In this document: piece after piece, positions 57,800-64,000 of the stretch
Numbering within the stretch: the first letter of the stretch is position 1
How the letters are laid out: each line of letters starts with the position of its first letter
Assembly (NCBI GenBank): GCA_035519135.1
Contig: DATIWX010000004.1
Location: 1-64,000, forward strand
DNA: 64,000 bases
Direction of reading: 5' to 3'
Source: VBDM01 sp035519135
GTDB lineage: Bacteria > Pseudomonadota > Gammaproteobacteria > Burkholderiales > SG8-39
The notes under the pieces: model-generated
The model's input: only the letters and a program-made list of their open reading frames with translations
Databases searched by the model: none
Told to the model about the DNA's origin: nothing
Position numbers and translations under genes: made by a program

Positions 57800-59361
57800 G
57801 GGCGCGCGCGCTCGTTGTAGTTGGCCAGGCGTTCGATGTCGTCGATCTTGGCCATGACGTTCACCGGGGTGATGGGAACGTTGCCGTCCAGCTCGCATTC
57901 GCACGCCGCCGCAATCGAGCCGAGTATGGTCGCCACGGCATCCGATCCGGTGGCGAGCTTGCCGAGCGTCGCGTAGGCGAGCAGCGCATCGCCCGCGCCG
58001 ACCGCGTCGATGACACGCTCGGCGAAGGAATCCACCACGATGTAGGAATCCAGCGACTCGTGCTCGCCGCTGCGGCACGTCAACACGCCGCGCTCGCCGA
58101 GCTTGAGAATGAGGGTCTTGCATCGCGCCGTGTCGTACAGCGCCGAGGCGAGCGGCCGTACTCCCGAGTCCTGGTCGCCCAGGGCAAACCTCGCCTCGCG
58201 CTCGTTGGGCGTGATCAGGTCGAAGTCCTTGAACTCGGTGATGTTCCCCCAGCGGCTCGCGACCTGGCTGTCGGCGACCCTGAACACGCCTGGCGGGATC
58301 GCCGCGATCAGCCGGGGAATGGTGCGGCGGTTGAATATCCCGTGGCGGAAATCGCTGAAGACGAGGGCGTCGCTCTTTTCGGTCCGGATCGCCGCGGCAA
58401 GGCGCTCGAGAATCTCGTCGGAGATCGAGCGGTTGTCCAGCGTGTCGACCTTGAGCAGGCGGTAGCCGCCGGCGACGATCGCATTCTTGTTGGTGGTGGG
58501 CCGTGTCTGATCGACGATCTCGCGGCACACCACGCCGCGGGCCCGGAGGCCTTCGAGAACGAAGTCCTTGAGCGCGTCGTTGCCGAGGACGGTGGAGAAA
58601 ACGACCTGCGCGCCCGCCGCCCGCAGATGCTCGGCGACGATGGCCGCTCCGCCGATATAGTCGTCGCGGCGCTCGTAGAGCACGCTCATCGTGGGAGTCT
58701 TGGTCTGCCCCCCGATCATCGCCGTCTGCGTGTAGCTGTCCACGATCGTGTCCCCGACGACGTGCACGCGGAACCGGTCCAGCCGCTCGAGCGCCGTCCG
58801 CAGAGCGTCGAAGCTGAGGCCCTGGCCTTCCATGAGCGTGAGCAGCTTCTCGTGCTTGATCGACGGCGGCGCGAGGTCGATCAGCTTGGAGGAGGAGTAG
58901 ACGATGTCGCCCGGCGTGAAGATCACCTCTCCGCCGTACTGTTGCAGCGCGACGACCTCCTCCTGCGTCTTGGACGGGAGACCGCTCGCCGTGTATTCGT
59001 AGCCCTTGGCGAAGAAATCGGGCTGCAGGAGGGCGATGTTCTGAATCGGCGTGGCGTTGGTATCGATGACGACATAGTCGACGATCTCGAAGGCGGCGAG
59101 GTTCAGCGCGCGCAATTCCTGCGGGACGTGGGGACGGTACTGCCCCTTGCTGATGTGGACATCGGCGGTGATGCTTGTGACGAGCACGTCGGCCTTGCTC
59201 TTCGCATAGAGCAGGTGGCGCAGGTGGCCAGGGTGGACCACGTCGAACACGCCGTGGCACATGATCACTTTCTTCGCGCGCGGGCGGGGGCCGATGATCC
59301 GCTTCAGCTCCCCGGCGGTCTTGATCTTGTGGCCGTATTTTTCGGTGAGGGACGACAGCAC
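57796..59361 (-). CDS. Nucleotidylyltransferase-PfkB kinase fusion (reverse domain order to HldE)
   Basis: A 521-residue bifunctional protein. Residues about 30-160 form a cytidylyltransferase-like domain (IMCHGVFDVVHPGHLRHLLY, with H43-P-G-H46). Residues about 185-515 form a PfkB-type sugar kinase, with RVHVVGDTIVDSYTQ, GGAAIVAEHLRAAG and the ATP/anion-hole motif RVIDAVGAGDALLAYATLGK. E. coli HldE has kinase first and adenylyltransferase second; here the order is reversed. The neighbouring GmhA/GmhB-like genes suggest heptose phosphates as substrates. GTG 59361 is taken as start, 2 bases after the upstream stop. Confidence 0.88.
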   Translation of the reverse strand: MLSSLTEKYGHKIKTAGELKRIIGPRPRAKKVIMCHGVFDVVHPGHLRHLLYAKSKADVLVTSITADVHISKGQYRPHVPQELRALNLAAFEIVDYVVIDTNATPIQNIALLQPDFFAKGYEYTASGLPSKTQEEVVALQQYGGEVIFTPGDIVYSSSKLIDLAPPSIKHEKLLTLMEGQGLSFDALRTALERLDRFRVHVVGDTIVDSYTQTAMIGGQTKTPTMSVLYERRDDYIGGAAIVAEHLRAAGAQVVFSTVLGNDALKDFVLEGLRARGVVCREIVDQTRPTTNKNAIVAGGYRLLKVDTLDNRSISDEILERLAAAIRTEKSDALVFSDFRHGIFNRRTIPRLIAAIPPGVFRVADSQVASRWGNITEFKDFDLITPNEREARFALGDQDSGVRPLASALYDTARCKTLILKLGERGVLTCRSGEHESLDSYIVVDSFAERVIDAVGAGDALLAYATLGKLATGSDAVATILGSIAAACECELDGNVPITPVNVMAKIDDIERLANYNERARP

Positions 59362-59363
59362 GG

Positions 59364-60365
59364 TCAGTGCTCCGCGCCCATATGCTGGAACCAGGTCCGC
59401 GTCGCCGTGGCGATCGACTCCGGGTCCCATAGCGGGGCATTGCGCCAGTAGTCGATGGCCGCGAGCACTTTACCCACGCCCTCCTCGAAGCTTACCGTCG
59501 GACGCCAGGCGAGCTCCGAGGTAATGCGCGAGATGTCGGCCCAGGTGCAATCGGGCTCGCCGGGACGCTTGGGAACGTGTACTTTCTCGCCGCCGAGCAG
59601 CTCCACCAGCCGGTTTACCGACTGGGGCTTTCCGGCGCCGAGGTTGTAGACCCCGCCCGCGCGCTGCGTCTGTGCCGCCGCGAGGAACGCGAGAGCGACG
59701 TCGGTAACATAGAGAAAATCCCGCGACTGCGTGCCGTCCCCGACTACGGTGTAGGGCTTGCCCGCCAGCTTCTGGCGCAGGAACACCCCGAACACCGCGC
59801 CATAAGCCCCCGAGGTGCGCGAGCGCGTGCCATAGGCGTTGAAGATGCGGATCGAATTCACGGGCAACCGGTACACCTGGTGCCAGTGCAGCACCGCCTG
59901 CTCGCCCTGATACTTCGACAGCGCGTAAGGATAGCGGGGATCGATGGGGTGATCCTCGCGTGTGGGCACCTTTGCCAGCCCGTAGCACGAAGAGGAAGCG
60001 GCGTACACGAATTTCTCCACGCGCGCGTGCCGCGCGCACTCGAGCATGTGGACGGTGCCCTGCACGTTGGTCGACATGTAGTCGAGCGGCTGCTCGATAG
60101 AGGGCACGATGTCGCCGATGCCGGCGAAATGGAACACGTGGCGGGCGTCGCGGAAAAGCACGTCGTCCGGACGGAAACTGCGGATATCGCGCTCCACCAG
60201 GGTCACCGCGGGGTTGCCCCGGTGCTGCTCGAGATTGTCCGTGCGGCCGCCGCTCAGGTTATCGATCGCCCGCACCGTATAGCCGCGGTCGACCAGCAGA
60301 TCGATCATGTGACTGCCGATGAATCCGGCTCCGCCGGTGACGACCGCGAGGGGCCGGTCCGTCAT
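59364..60365 (-). CDS. NAD-dependent nucleotide-sugar 4-epimerase-like protein
   Basis: A 333-residue extended SDR. LAVVTGGAGFIGSHMIDLLV is the cofactor motif, and YAASSSCYGLAKVPTREDHP with PYALSKYQGEQAVL the catalytic Ser and Tyr-x-x-x-Lys. RIFNAYGTRSRTSGAYGAVF and DGTQSRDFLYVTDVALAFLA resemble UDP-glucose/UDP-glucuronate 4-epimerases. In this position it probably modifies an NDP-heptose or related sugar. ATG 60365 overlaps the preceding epimerase by 4 bases. Confidence 0.88.
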   Translation of the reverse strand: MTDRPLAVVTGGAGFIGSHMIDLLVDRGYTVRAIDNLSGGRTDNLEQHRGNPAVTLVERDIRSFRPDDVLFRDARHVFHFAGIGDIVPSIEQPLDYMSTNVQGTVHMLECARHARVEKFVYAASSSCYGLAKVPTREDHPIDPRYPYALSKYQGEQAVLHWHQVYRLPVNSIRIFNAYGTRSRTSGAYGAVFGVFLRQKLAGKPYTVVGDGTQSRDFLYVTDVALAFLAAAQTQRAGGVYNLGAGKPQSVNRLVELLGGEKVHVPKRPGEPDCTWADISRITSELAWRPTVSFEEGVGKVLAAIDYWRNAPLWDPESIATATRTWFQHMGAEH

Positions 60366-61366
60366 GCTGCCTTCAGGGATTTCAGCCGCCGGACGTTGAA
60401 GTAAAACGTGTCTTCCATGCTGTTGGGGAGCTTGCCGGCCTTGAAGGCGGCGCACAGGTCCCGCACGGCGTCTTCAATGGTGTGCTTCGGCCGGAAGCCG
60501 AGGACGCGCTGGATCTTGTCCGAGTTTACGTGGTAGGAGCGGATATCGTCCGTCGGCGTGGTGACGATCGGGATGTCGCCTTTTTCGGGAAACGCCTCCT
60601 GCACCACCCGCTTGGCGATCTGCGCGATCTCCATGATCGACATGTTCTGGAACCCGGCATTGAATATCTGCCCGGCGATCTTGTTGTCGGGCACGGTGAG
60701 CAGGAGCTTGTAGAGATCCACCATGTCCTGGATGTGGAGGTTGGGGCGCTTCTGCGAGCCGCCGAACACCGTGATCCTGCGGTTGTTGATCGCGTGGTTG
60801 GTCAGGATGTTGACCGAGAGGTCCATGCGCTGCCGCGGGGCGTATCCGCACAGCGTCGCCGGCCGTATCGTCACGCATACGAAATCGGGCGCCTGGTGCT
60901 TGAACAGGCGCGGCTCGCACATGCCCTTGTACTTGTTGTAGAGCGTCAGCGGCACCAGCGGATGGTCCTCCGTCACGTCGGGTGCGTCCGACACGCCGTA
61001 GACCGAGCTCGAGGAGGCGTAGATGAAGCGCTTGACGCCGGCGCGCTTGGCGGCGAGCACCATCGGCTCGAACGCGTCGAGGTTGATCGACGTGGAGAGC
61101 TTCTCATCGAGCTCGAAACTGGCGTCGTTGGAGATGCACGCCAGATTGATCACCGCCTCGATGCCCTTGAGCGCCTCGGAGAGCTTCGCGACATCACGGA
61201 TGTCACCGCGAACCACCTTGAGCCTCGGGTGGTTCTTGGGGAGGAACTCGTCCCCGAAATACATGATGTCGTAGACCGTGACCTGGTAGCCCAGGTCGAG
61301 CAGTTGCGGGGTCAACAGGCTGCCGACGTAGCCGGCGCCGCCGGTGACGAGAATGCTCTTGAACAT
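60362..61366 (-). CDS. NAD-dependent nucleotide-sugar epimerase/dehydratase
   Basis: A 334-residue extended SDR: FKSILVTGGAGYVGSLLTPQ, FIYASSSSVYGVSDAPDVTE and LTLYNKYKGMCEPRLF carry the cofactor and catalytic motifs, with YNKYK as the Tyr-x-x-x-Lys. The C-terminal NLHIQDMVDLYKLLLTV is the sugar-side block. It is upstream of a second SDR in a probable NDP-heptose module; the two may act in series, for instance on a 4-keto intermediate. Start ATG 61366 gives the clean nucleotide-binding strand. Confidence 0.87.
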   Translation of the reverse strand: MFKSILVTGGAGYVGSLLTPQLLDLGYQVTVYDIMYFGDEFLPKNHPRLKVVRGDIRDVAKLSEALKGIEAVINLACISNDASFELDEKLSTSINLDAFEPMVLAAKRAGVKRFIYASSSSVYGVSDAPDVTEDHPLVPLTLYNKYKGMCEPRLFKHQAPDFVCVTIRPATLCGYAPRQRMDLSVNILTNHAINNRRITVFGGSQKRPNLHIQDMVDLYKLLLTVPDNKIAGQIFNAGFQNMSIMEIAQIAKRVVQEAFPEKGDIPIVTTPTDDIRSYHVNSDKIQRVLGFRPKHTIEDAVRDLCAAFKAGKLPNSMEDTFYFNVRRLKSLKAA

Positions 61367-61395
61367 GGGCCTTCCGCTGTGGGTGAAATCGGATC

Positions 61396-62130
61396 TCAGG
61401 CGGCCGCGCGGGTGGCGATGCTGTATCCCGCCGCCTTGGCGTCCTTGTAGAACATCTCGACCGTCTCGAGAGAGTAGGCGTCCAGATCCTTGCCGAGCAG
61501 CGACAGCTTCTTCAGGATGTCGTTGGTGGCGGTGATGATGTGGCAGCCCACCTGCGCGGCCTGGACGATATTGAGCAGCTCGCGCGGGCTTGCCCAGATG
61601 AGCTCGGCCCTGGGCTTCGCCTTCATCGCCTTGACCGCCTCGGCCATGATCGGCATCGGATCCCGTCCGGTGTCGGCGATGCGGCCGGCGAAGACCGAGA
61701 TGATGGCCGGCGTGTCGGGCGCCAGCCGGTCGGTGACGAGTCTCACCTGATCCACCGTCATCAGCGCGGTGACATTGACCTGCACTCCGGCGCGCGAAAG
61801 GCGCTCGATCAGCGGGCCGCCGAACTCGCCTTTCGTGGTGGTGACCGGGATCTTGACGTAGATGTTCCTGCCCCAGGAGGCGATTTCGTGAGCCTGGCTT
61901 TCCATCTCGCCGAATTCGTCCGCGAAGACCTCGAATGAGATCGGGCGCCCGCCGACGAGCTGCAGGGCCTGCAGCGCGAACCCCTTGTAGTCGGCGACGC
62001 CCGCCTTGCGCATGAGCGTCGGGTTGGTCGTGAATCCCTTGATCGCCGGGTTCGAGGCCATCTCCCGGATACCGGCGAGATCGGCACCGTCGGCGAACAG
62101 CTTCACCTTGAACTCGGGTGTGGCCTTCAT
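61396..62130 (-). CDS. Transaldolase/fructose-6-phosphate-aldolase-like protein
   Basis: A 244-residue member of the transaldolase family. FKVKLFADGADLAGIREMAS and PAIKGFTTNPTLMRKAGVAD form the N-terminal strand and phosphate end. The Schiff-base Lys is in NIYVKIPVTTTKGEFGGPLI. LNIVQAAQVGCHIITATNDI and a C-terminal YSLETVEMFYKDAKAAGYSI complete the barrel. It is near the short form of the family, not the long Tal. Placed among heptose genes, it may supply or remodel a seven-carbon sugar phosphate. Confidence 0.9.
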   Translation of the reverse strand: MKATPEFKVKLFADGADLAGIREMASNPAIKGFTTNPTLMRKAGVADYKGFALQALQLVGGRPISFEVFADEFGEMESQAHEIASWGRNIYVKIPVTTTKGEFGGPLIERLSRAGVQVNVTALMTVDQVRLVTDRLAPDTPAIISVFAGRIADTGRDPMPIMAEAVKAMKAKPRAELIWASPRELLNIVQAAQVGCHIITATNDILKKLSLLGKDLDAYSLETVEMFYKDAKAAGYSIATRAAA

Positions 62131-62134
62131 CGCG

Positions 62135-62680
62135 TTAGTCCTTGTTTTCCCTTGGGAAGCCGGCGAGGATGGAGCTCCCGGCCTCGGCCAGCGATTTTAC
62201 CGTGATATAGGGCGGATCGGGGCGCTTTTCGCGGTACCCATAGTCCACGAAGAAGCTGGTGCAGCCCGCGGCCTGGCCTGCGGCGACATCCCTCCAGCGA
62301 TCGCCCACCATGAAGCTGCGCGCCAGATCGATGCCGAGCTCGCGGGCAGCCTGCAGAAGCATGCCCGGCTTGGGTTTGCGGCAGTCGCAGCCGTCGGCAT
62401 CGCGGTGGTAGCACACCTTGATGTCGTCGAGCGCCAGTTCCTCCCGCAGGCGTCTGTGCATCGCCTCGACGGTGGCGACGTTCTGCCGTCCCGTTGCCAC
62501 GTCCGGCTGGTTGGTCACGACGATATTCAGGAATCCCGCGTCGCGCAGCGAGGCCAGCGACTCCTGCACCCCGGCGATGATCCGCATCTCGGCGGGCGAG
62601 TCCGGCGGATAGGGCTTGCCGTCCCGGACGACGGATTGGTTGATGACGCCGTCGCGGTCGAGAAAGACGGCGCGCCTCAC
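62135..62680 (-). CDS. gmhB: D-glycero-D-manno-heptose 1,7-bisphosphate phosphatase-like (GmhB, HAD-IIIA)
   Basis: A 181-residue HAD phosphatase. Motif I is FLDRDGVIN, motif II is IVVTNQPDVATGRQNVATVE, and motif III/IV are KPKPGMLLQAARELGI and FMVGDRWRDVAAGQAAGCTS. The GmhB-type zinc loop is CYHRDADGCDCRKPKPGM. The enzyme removes one phosphate from heptose-1,7-bisphosphate before nucleotidyl transfer. Start ATG 62680. Spaced 4 bases from the transaldolase gene. Confidence 0.9.
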   Translation of the reverse strand: MRRAVFLDRDGVINQSVVRDGKPYPPDSPAEMRIIAGVQESLASLRDAGFLNIVVTNQPDVATGRQNVATVEAMHRRLREELALDDIKVCYHRDADGCDCRKPKPGMLLQAARELGIDLARSFMVGDRWRDVAAGQAAGCTSFFVDYGYREKRPDPPYITVKSLAEAGSSILAGFPRENKD

Positions 62681-62693
62681 GGCCCGCTCTGGC

Positions 62694-63275
62694 TCACCAC
62701 TTGGTCGACATCTGCTGGAGCGCGGGGTGCGAAACCAGGCAGTGCCACACCACCGCTTGAAATGCTTCGGTGTGCGGCGTGACGCGCGAGGCGTCGACCG
62801 TGGGCACGATCACGACGCAGTCGCCCACCTGCTTGGTATAGCCGCCGTCGCGTCCCACCACGCCGAAGACCTTCATGCCACGCTGCTTGGCCTCCTTCAA
62901 GCCGGCCACTATGTTGGCGCTGACATTCTTCTCCAGGTTGCCTCCGCCGACGGAGAAAACGAACACCGCGTCGCTCCCGGTTGCCTTGCTGGTCCTGAGC
63001 CAGGCCGCGAACACCGTATCCCAGCCCTCGTCGTTGGTGCGGGCGGTCAGCTCGGCGACGTTGTCGACGGGCGTGTAGGCCTCGATGCCGCAGAGTTTCC
63101 GGAAATCGTTCACCGCGTGGCTGCAGTTCGCTGCGCTGCCGCCTACGCCGAGAAAGAACAGCCTTCCCCCGCGCTGCCTGAGCGCGGCGAGCTCTCGCGC
63201 CAGGGTCTCGACGCCCGCGGCGTCTATCGTCTGGGCGATCTTTGCGGCTTCGGCGAAGAAGGTGCGGGAATGCAT
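62694..63275 (-). CDS. SIS-domain isomerase (GmhA-like)
   Basis: A 193-residue SIS-domain protein. LFFLGVGGSAANCSHAVNDF binds the phosphosugar; DAVFVFSVGGGNLEKNVSAN and VFGVVGRDGGYTKQVGDCVV are the next strands; VTPHTEAFQAVVWHCLVSHP gives the C-terminal catalytic helix with Glu and His. This is the pattern of phosphoheptose isomerase GmhA, which converts sedoheptulose-7-phosphate to heptose-7-phosphate. Adjacent gmhB and kinase genes agree. It is 16 bases downstream of the membrane-protein gene. Confidence 0.85.
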   Translation of the reverse strand: MHSRTFFAEAAKIAQTIDAAGVETLARELAALRQRGGRLFFLGVGGSAANCSHAVNDFRKLCGIEAYTPVDNVAELTARTNDEGWDTVFAAWLRTSKATGSDAVFVFSVGGGNLEKNVSANIVAGLKEAKQRGMKVFGVVGRDGGYTKQVGDCVVIVPTVDASRVTPHTEAFQAVVWHCLVSHPALQQMSTKW

Positions 63276-63291
63276 GGCGCGCTCGTGCGAA

Positions 63292-64000
63292 TTATATTCT
63301 GCGGGAGAGAGACAGCCATCCGCCGAGCAGAAGCACGCTCAATAGAGCCTGTTCGTGGTGGAGGGTCGTATTCAGCAGGCCGGCGACGATCGTGATCATC
63401 CAGGCGGCTGCCGCGCCGCCCCAATAGGTCCACAGGAGCGGCGGGGCGTTCGCATCGGGGAGCCCGCGAACGAGGGTGACGGCCCAGGCGGCGAGCACCA
63501 CGAGCAATACGCCCAGCCCGAACAGCCCGCGCTCGGCCAGCGAGTTGACGAACAGGCTGTGCCCGTGTGGACCGGTCAGATAGCCCTGCTTGTTGAATGC
63601 TTCGCTGCGCTTCGCGCTCCAGGATTCCAGGCGCTGGATGTCGACACGACCGAAATTGTCCATGCCGACCCCAAAGGCGGGGAACTCGCGCCAGGCGGCC
63701 ACGCCCACCCTCCAGATGTCGTCGCGGCCGTTGAGCCAGTAATTCTTCTCGATGAACTTCGCGTTCTTCTGGACCACCTGGGGGCTGAGCAGGAGCACGG
63801 CGCCGATGGCGCAGATTGCGGCCAAGGCTACCGAACCGAGGCTCCTGCGCCGTCGCACGGCGTACACCGCCAGAAGCGAGAATGCCATGATGAAGGCCGC
63901 TCCCACCGTGGCGCGGCTTTCCATCCAAAAGAGCGACACGACGAGCAAGGCCAGCAATCCACAATATGCCGCCCGCCAGCGCGTGCTCGACTCGTGCCAC
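63292..64000 (-). CDS. O-antigen ligase/polymerase-type membrane protein, 3' part
   Basis: The frame is open to the right edge, so the N-terminus is missing; about 235 residues are visible. Several membrane helices (LGSVALAAICAIGAVLLL, FGLGVLLVVLAAWAVTLVRG) flank a periplasmic segment with the ligase/Wzy_C signature RDDIWRVGVAAWREFPAFGV, GMDNFG and GPHGHSLFVNSLAERGLFGL, where the conserved His and Arg/Glu of the WaaL family are seen. It could be the O-antigen ligase or a Wzy polymerase for the glycan encoded in this locus. Confidence 0.88.
   Translation of the reverse strand, partial: WHESSTRWRAAYCGLLALLVVSLFWMESRATVGAAFIMAFSLLAVYAVRRRRSLGSVALAAICAIGAVLLLSPQVVQKNAKFIEKNYWLNGRDDIWRVGVAAWREFPAFGVGMDNFGRVDIQRLESWSAKRSEAFNKQGYLTGPHGHSLFVNSLAERGLFGLGVLLVVLAAWAVTLVRGLPDANAPPLLWTYWGGAAAAWMITIVAGLLNTTLHHEQALLSVLLLGGWLSLSRRI

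Noticed and set aside
58060..59451. A 463-codon plus-strand open frame
   Set aside because: Shadow of the nucleotidylyltransferase-kinase gene; composition bias only.
1..64000. CRISPR arrays, IS elements, prophage, tRNA or rRNA genes
   Set aside because: No repeated-spacer pattern, transposase, integrase, phage protein, cloverleaf or rRNA-like segment was recognised on either strand.

Overview
The window is GC-rich bacterial chromosome, densely coding, most likely from a betaproteobacterium. Pointers to that group are the argS / SPOR / tandem dsbA block, a zapB-zapA-6S RNA-EVE-hemE run, a MerR-type LiuR controlling leucine degradation, a class I PHA synthase and a small bTHX ribosomal protein. 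No tRNA, rRNA, CRISPR array, IS element or phage gene was seen.

Region 1 (1-7.9 kb, minus strand) is a leucine/isovalerate catabolic (liu) operon: liuR, a LiuR-type operator inside the promoter, liuA, a GNAT gene, a thiolase, a DsbA-fold isomerase, a GST-like gene, liuB, liuC and the start of liuD, which runs off the left edge. Divergent to it lie a metallo-beta-lactamase-fold hydrolase and phaC (7.97-10.8 kb), so acetyl-CoA units from leucine and PHB synthesis are neighbours.

Region 2 (10.8-21.1 kb, mostly minus) is housekeeping: a metal/corrinoid-receptor-like protein, an SDR, two DsbA proteins, a SPOR protein, argS, bTHX (plus strand), priA, hemE, an EVE protein, a 6S RNA candidate with a strong hairpin after it, zapA and a ZapB-like coiled coil.

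Region 3 (21.1-33.3 kb, plus strand) starts with a cobalamin riboswitch and btuB. It continues as a run of lipopolysaccharide genes: three GT9 heptosyltransferase-like genes, three GT-B glycosyltransferases, msbA and a DUF4254 gene, with a btuF-like gene embedded.

Region 4 (33.3-64 kb, minus strand) is one co-directional surface-polysaccharide locus of about 31 kb with many start/stop overlaps. In genome order it holds (a) a WbpL-like transferase and a set resembling PglF, PglE, PglD, PglC and a GT4, which fits UDP-N,N'-diacetylbacillosamine synthesis and glycan initiation; (b) more glycosyltransferases and a Wzx flippase; (c) a CDP-sugar module (rfbF, rfbG, a C-3-methyltransferase, a 3,5-epimerase, a reductase, a CmcI-type and a second C-methyltransferase-like gene), which fits a CDP-activated 3-C-methyl-6-deoxyhexose; (d) an orphan thiamine-diphosphate E1 alpha/beta pair with a Nudix gene and an SDR; (e) a nucleotide-sugar set with a UDP-glucose-dehydrogenase homologue that lacks the catalytic cysteine; and (f) a heptose module (transaldolase, SIS isomerase, GmhB-type phosphatase, and a nucleotidylyltransferase-PfkB fusion in reverse order to HldE). 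The right edge cuts an O-antigen ligase/polymerase-type membrane protein.

The most unusual parts are (c) to (f): together they suggest a glycan with a C-branched sugar and a modified heptose made by a route that does not match a standard textbook pathway. All functions are read from sequence motifs and gene context; no database search was run.
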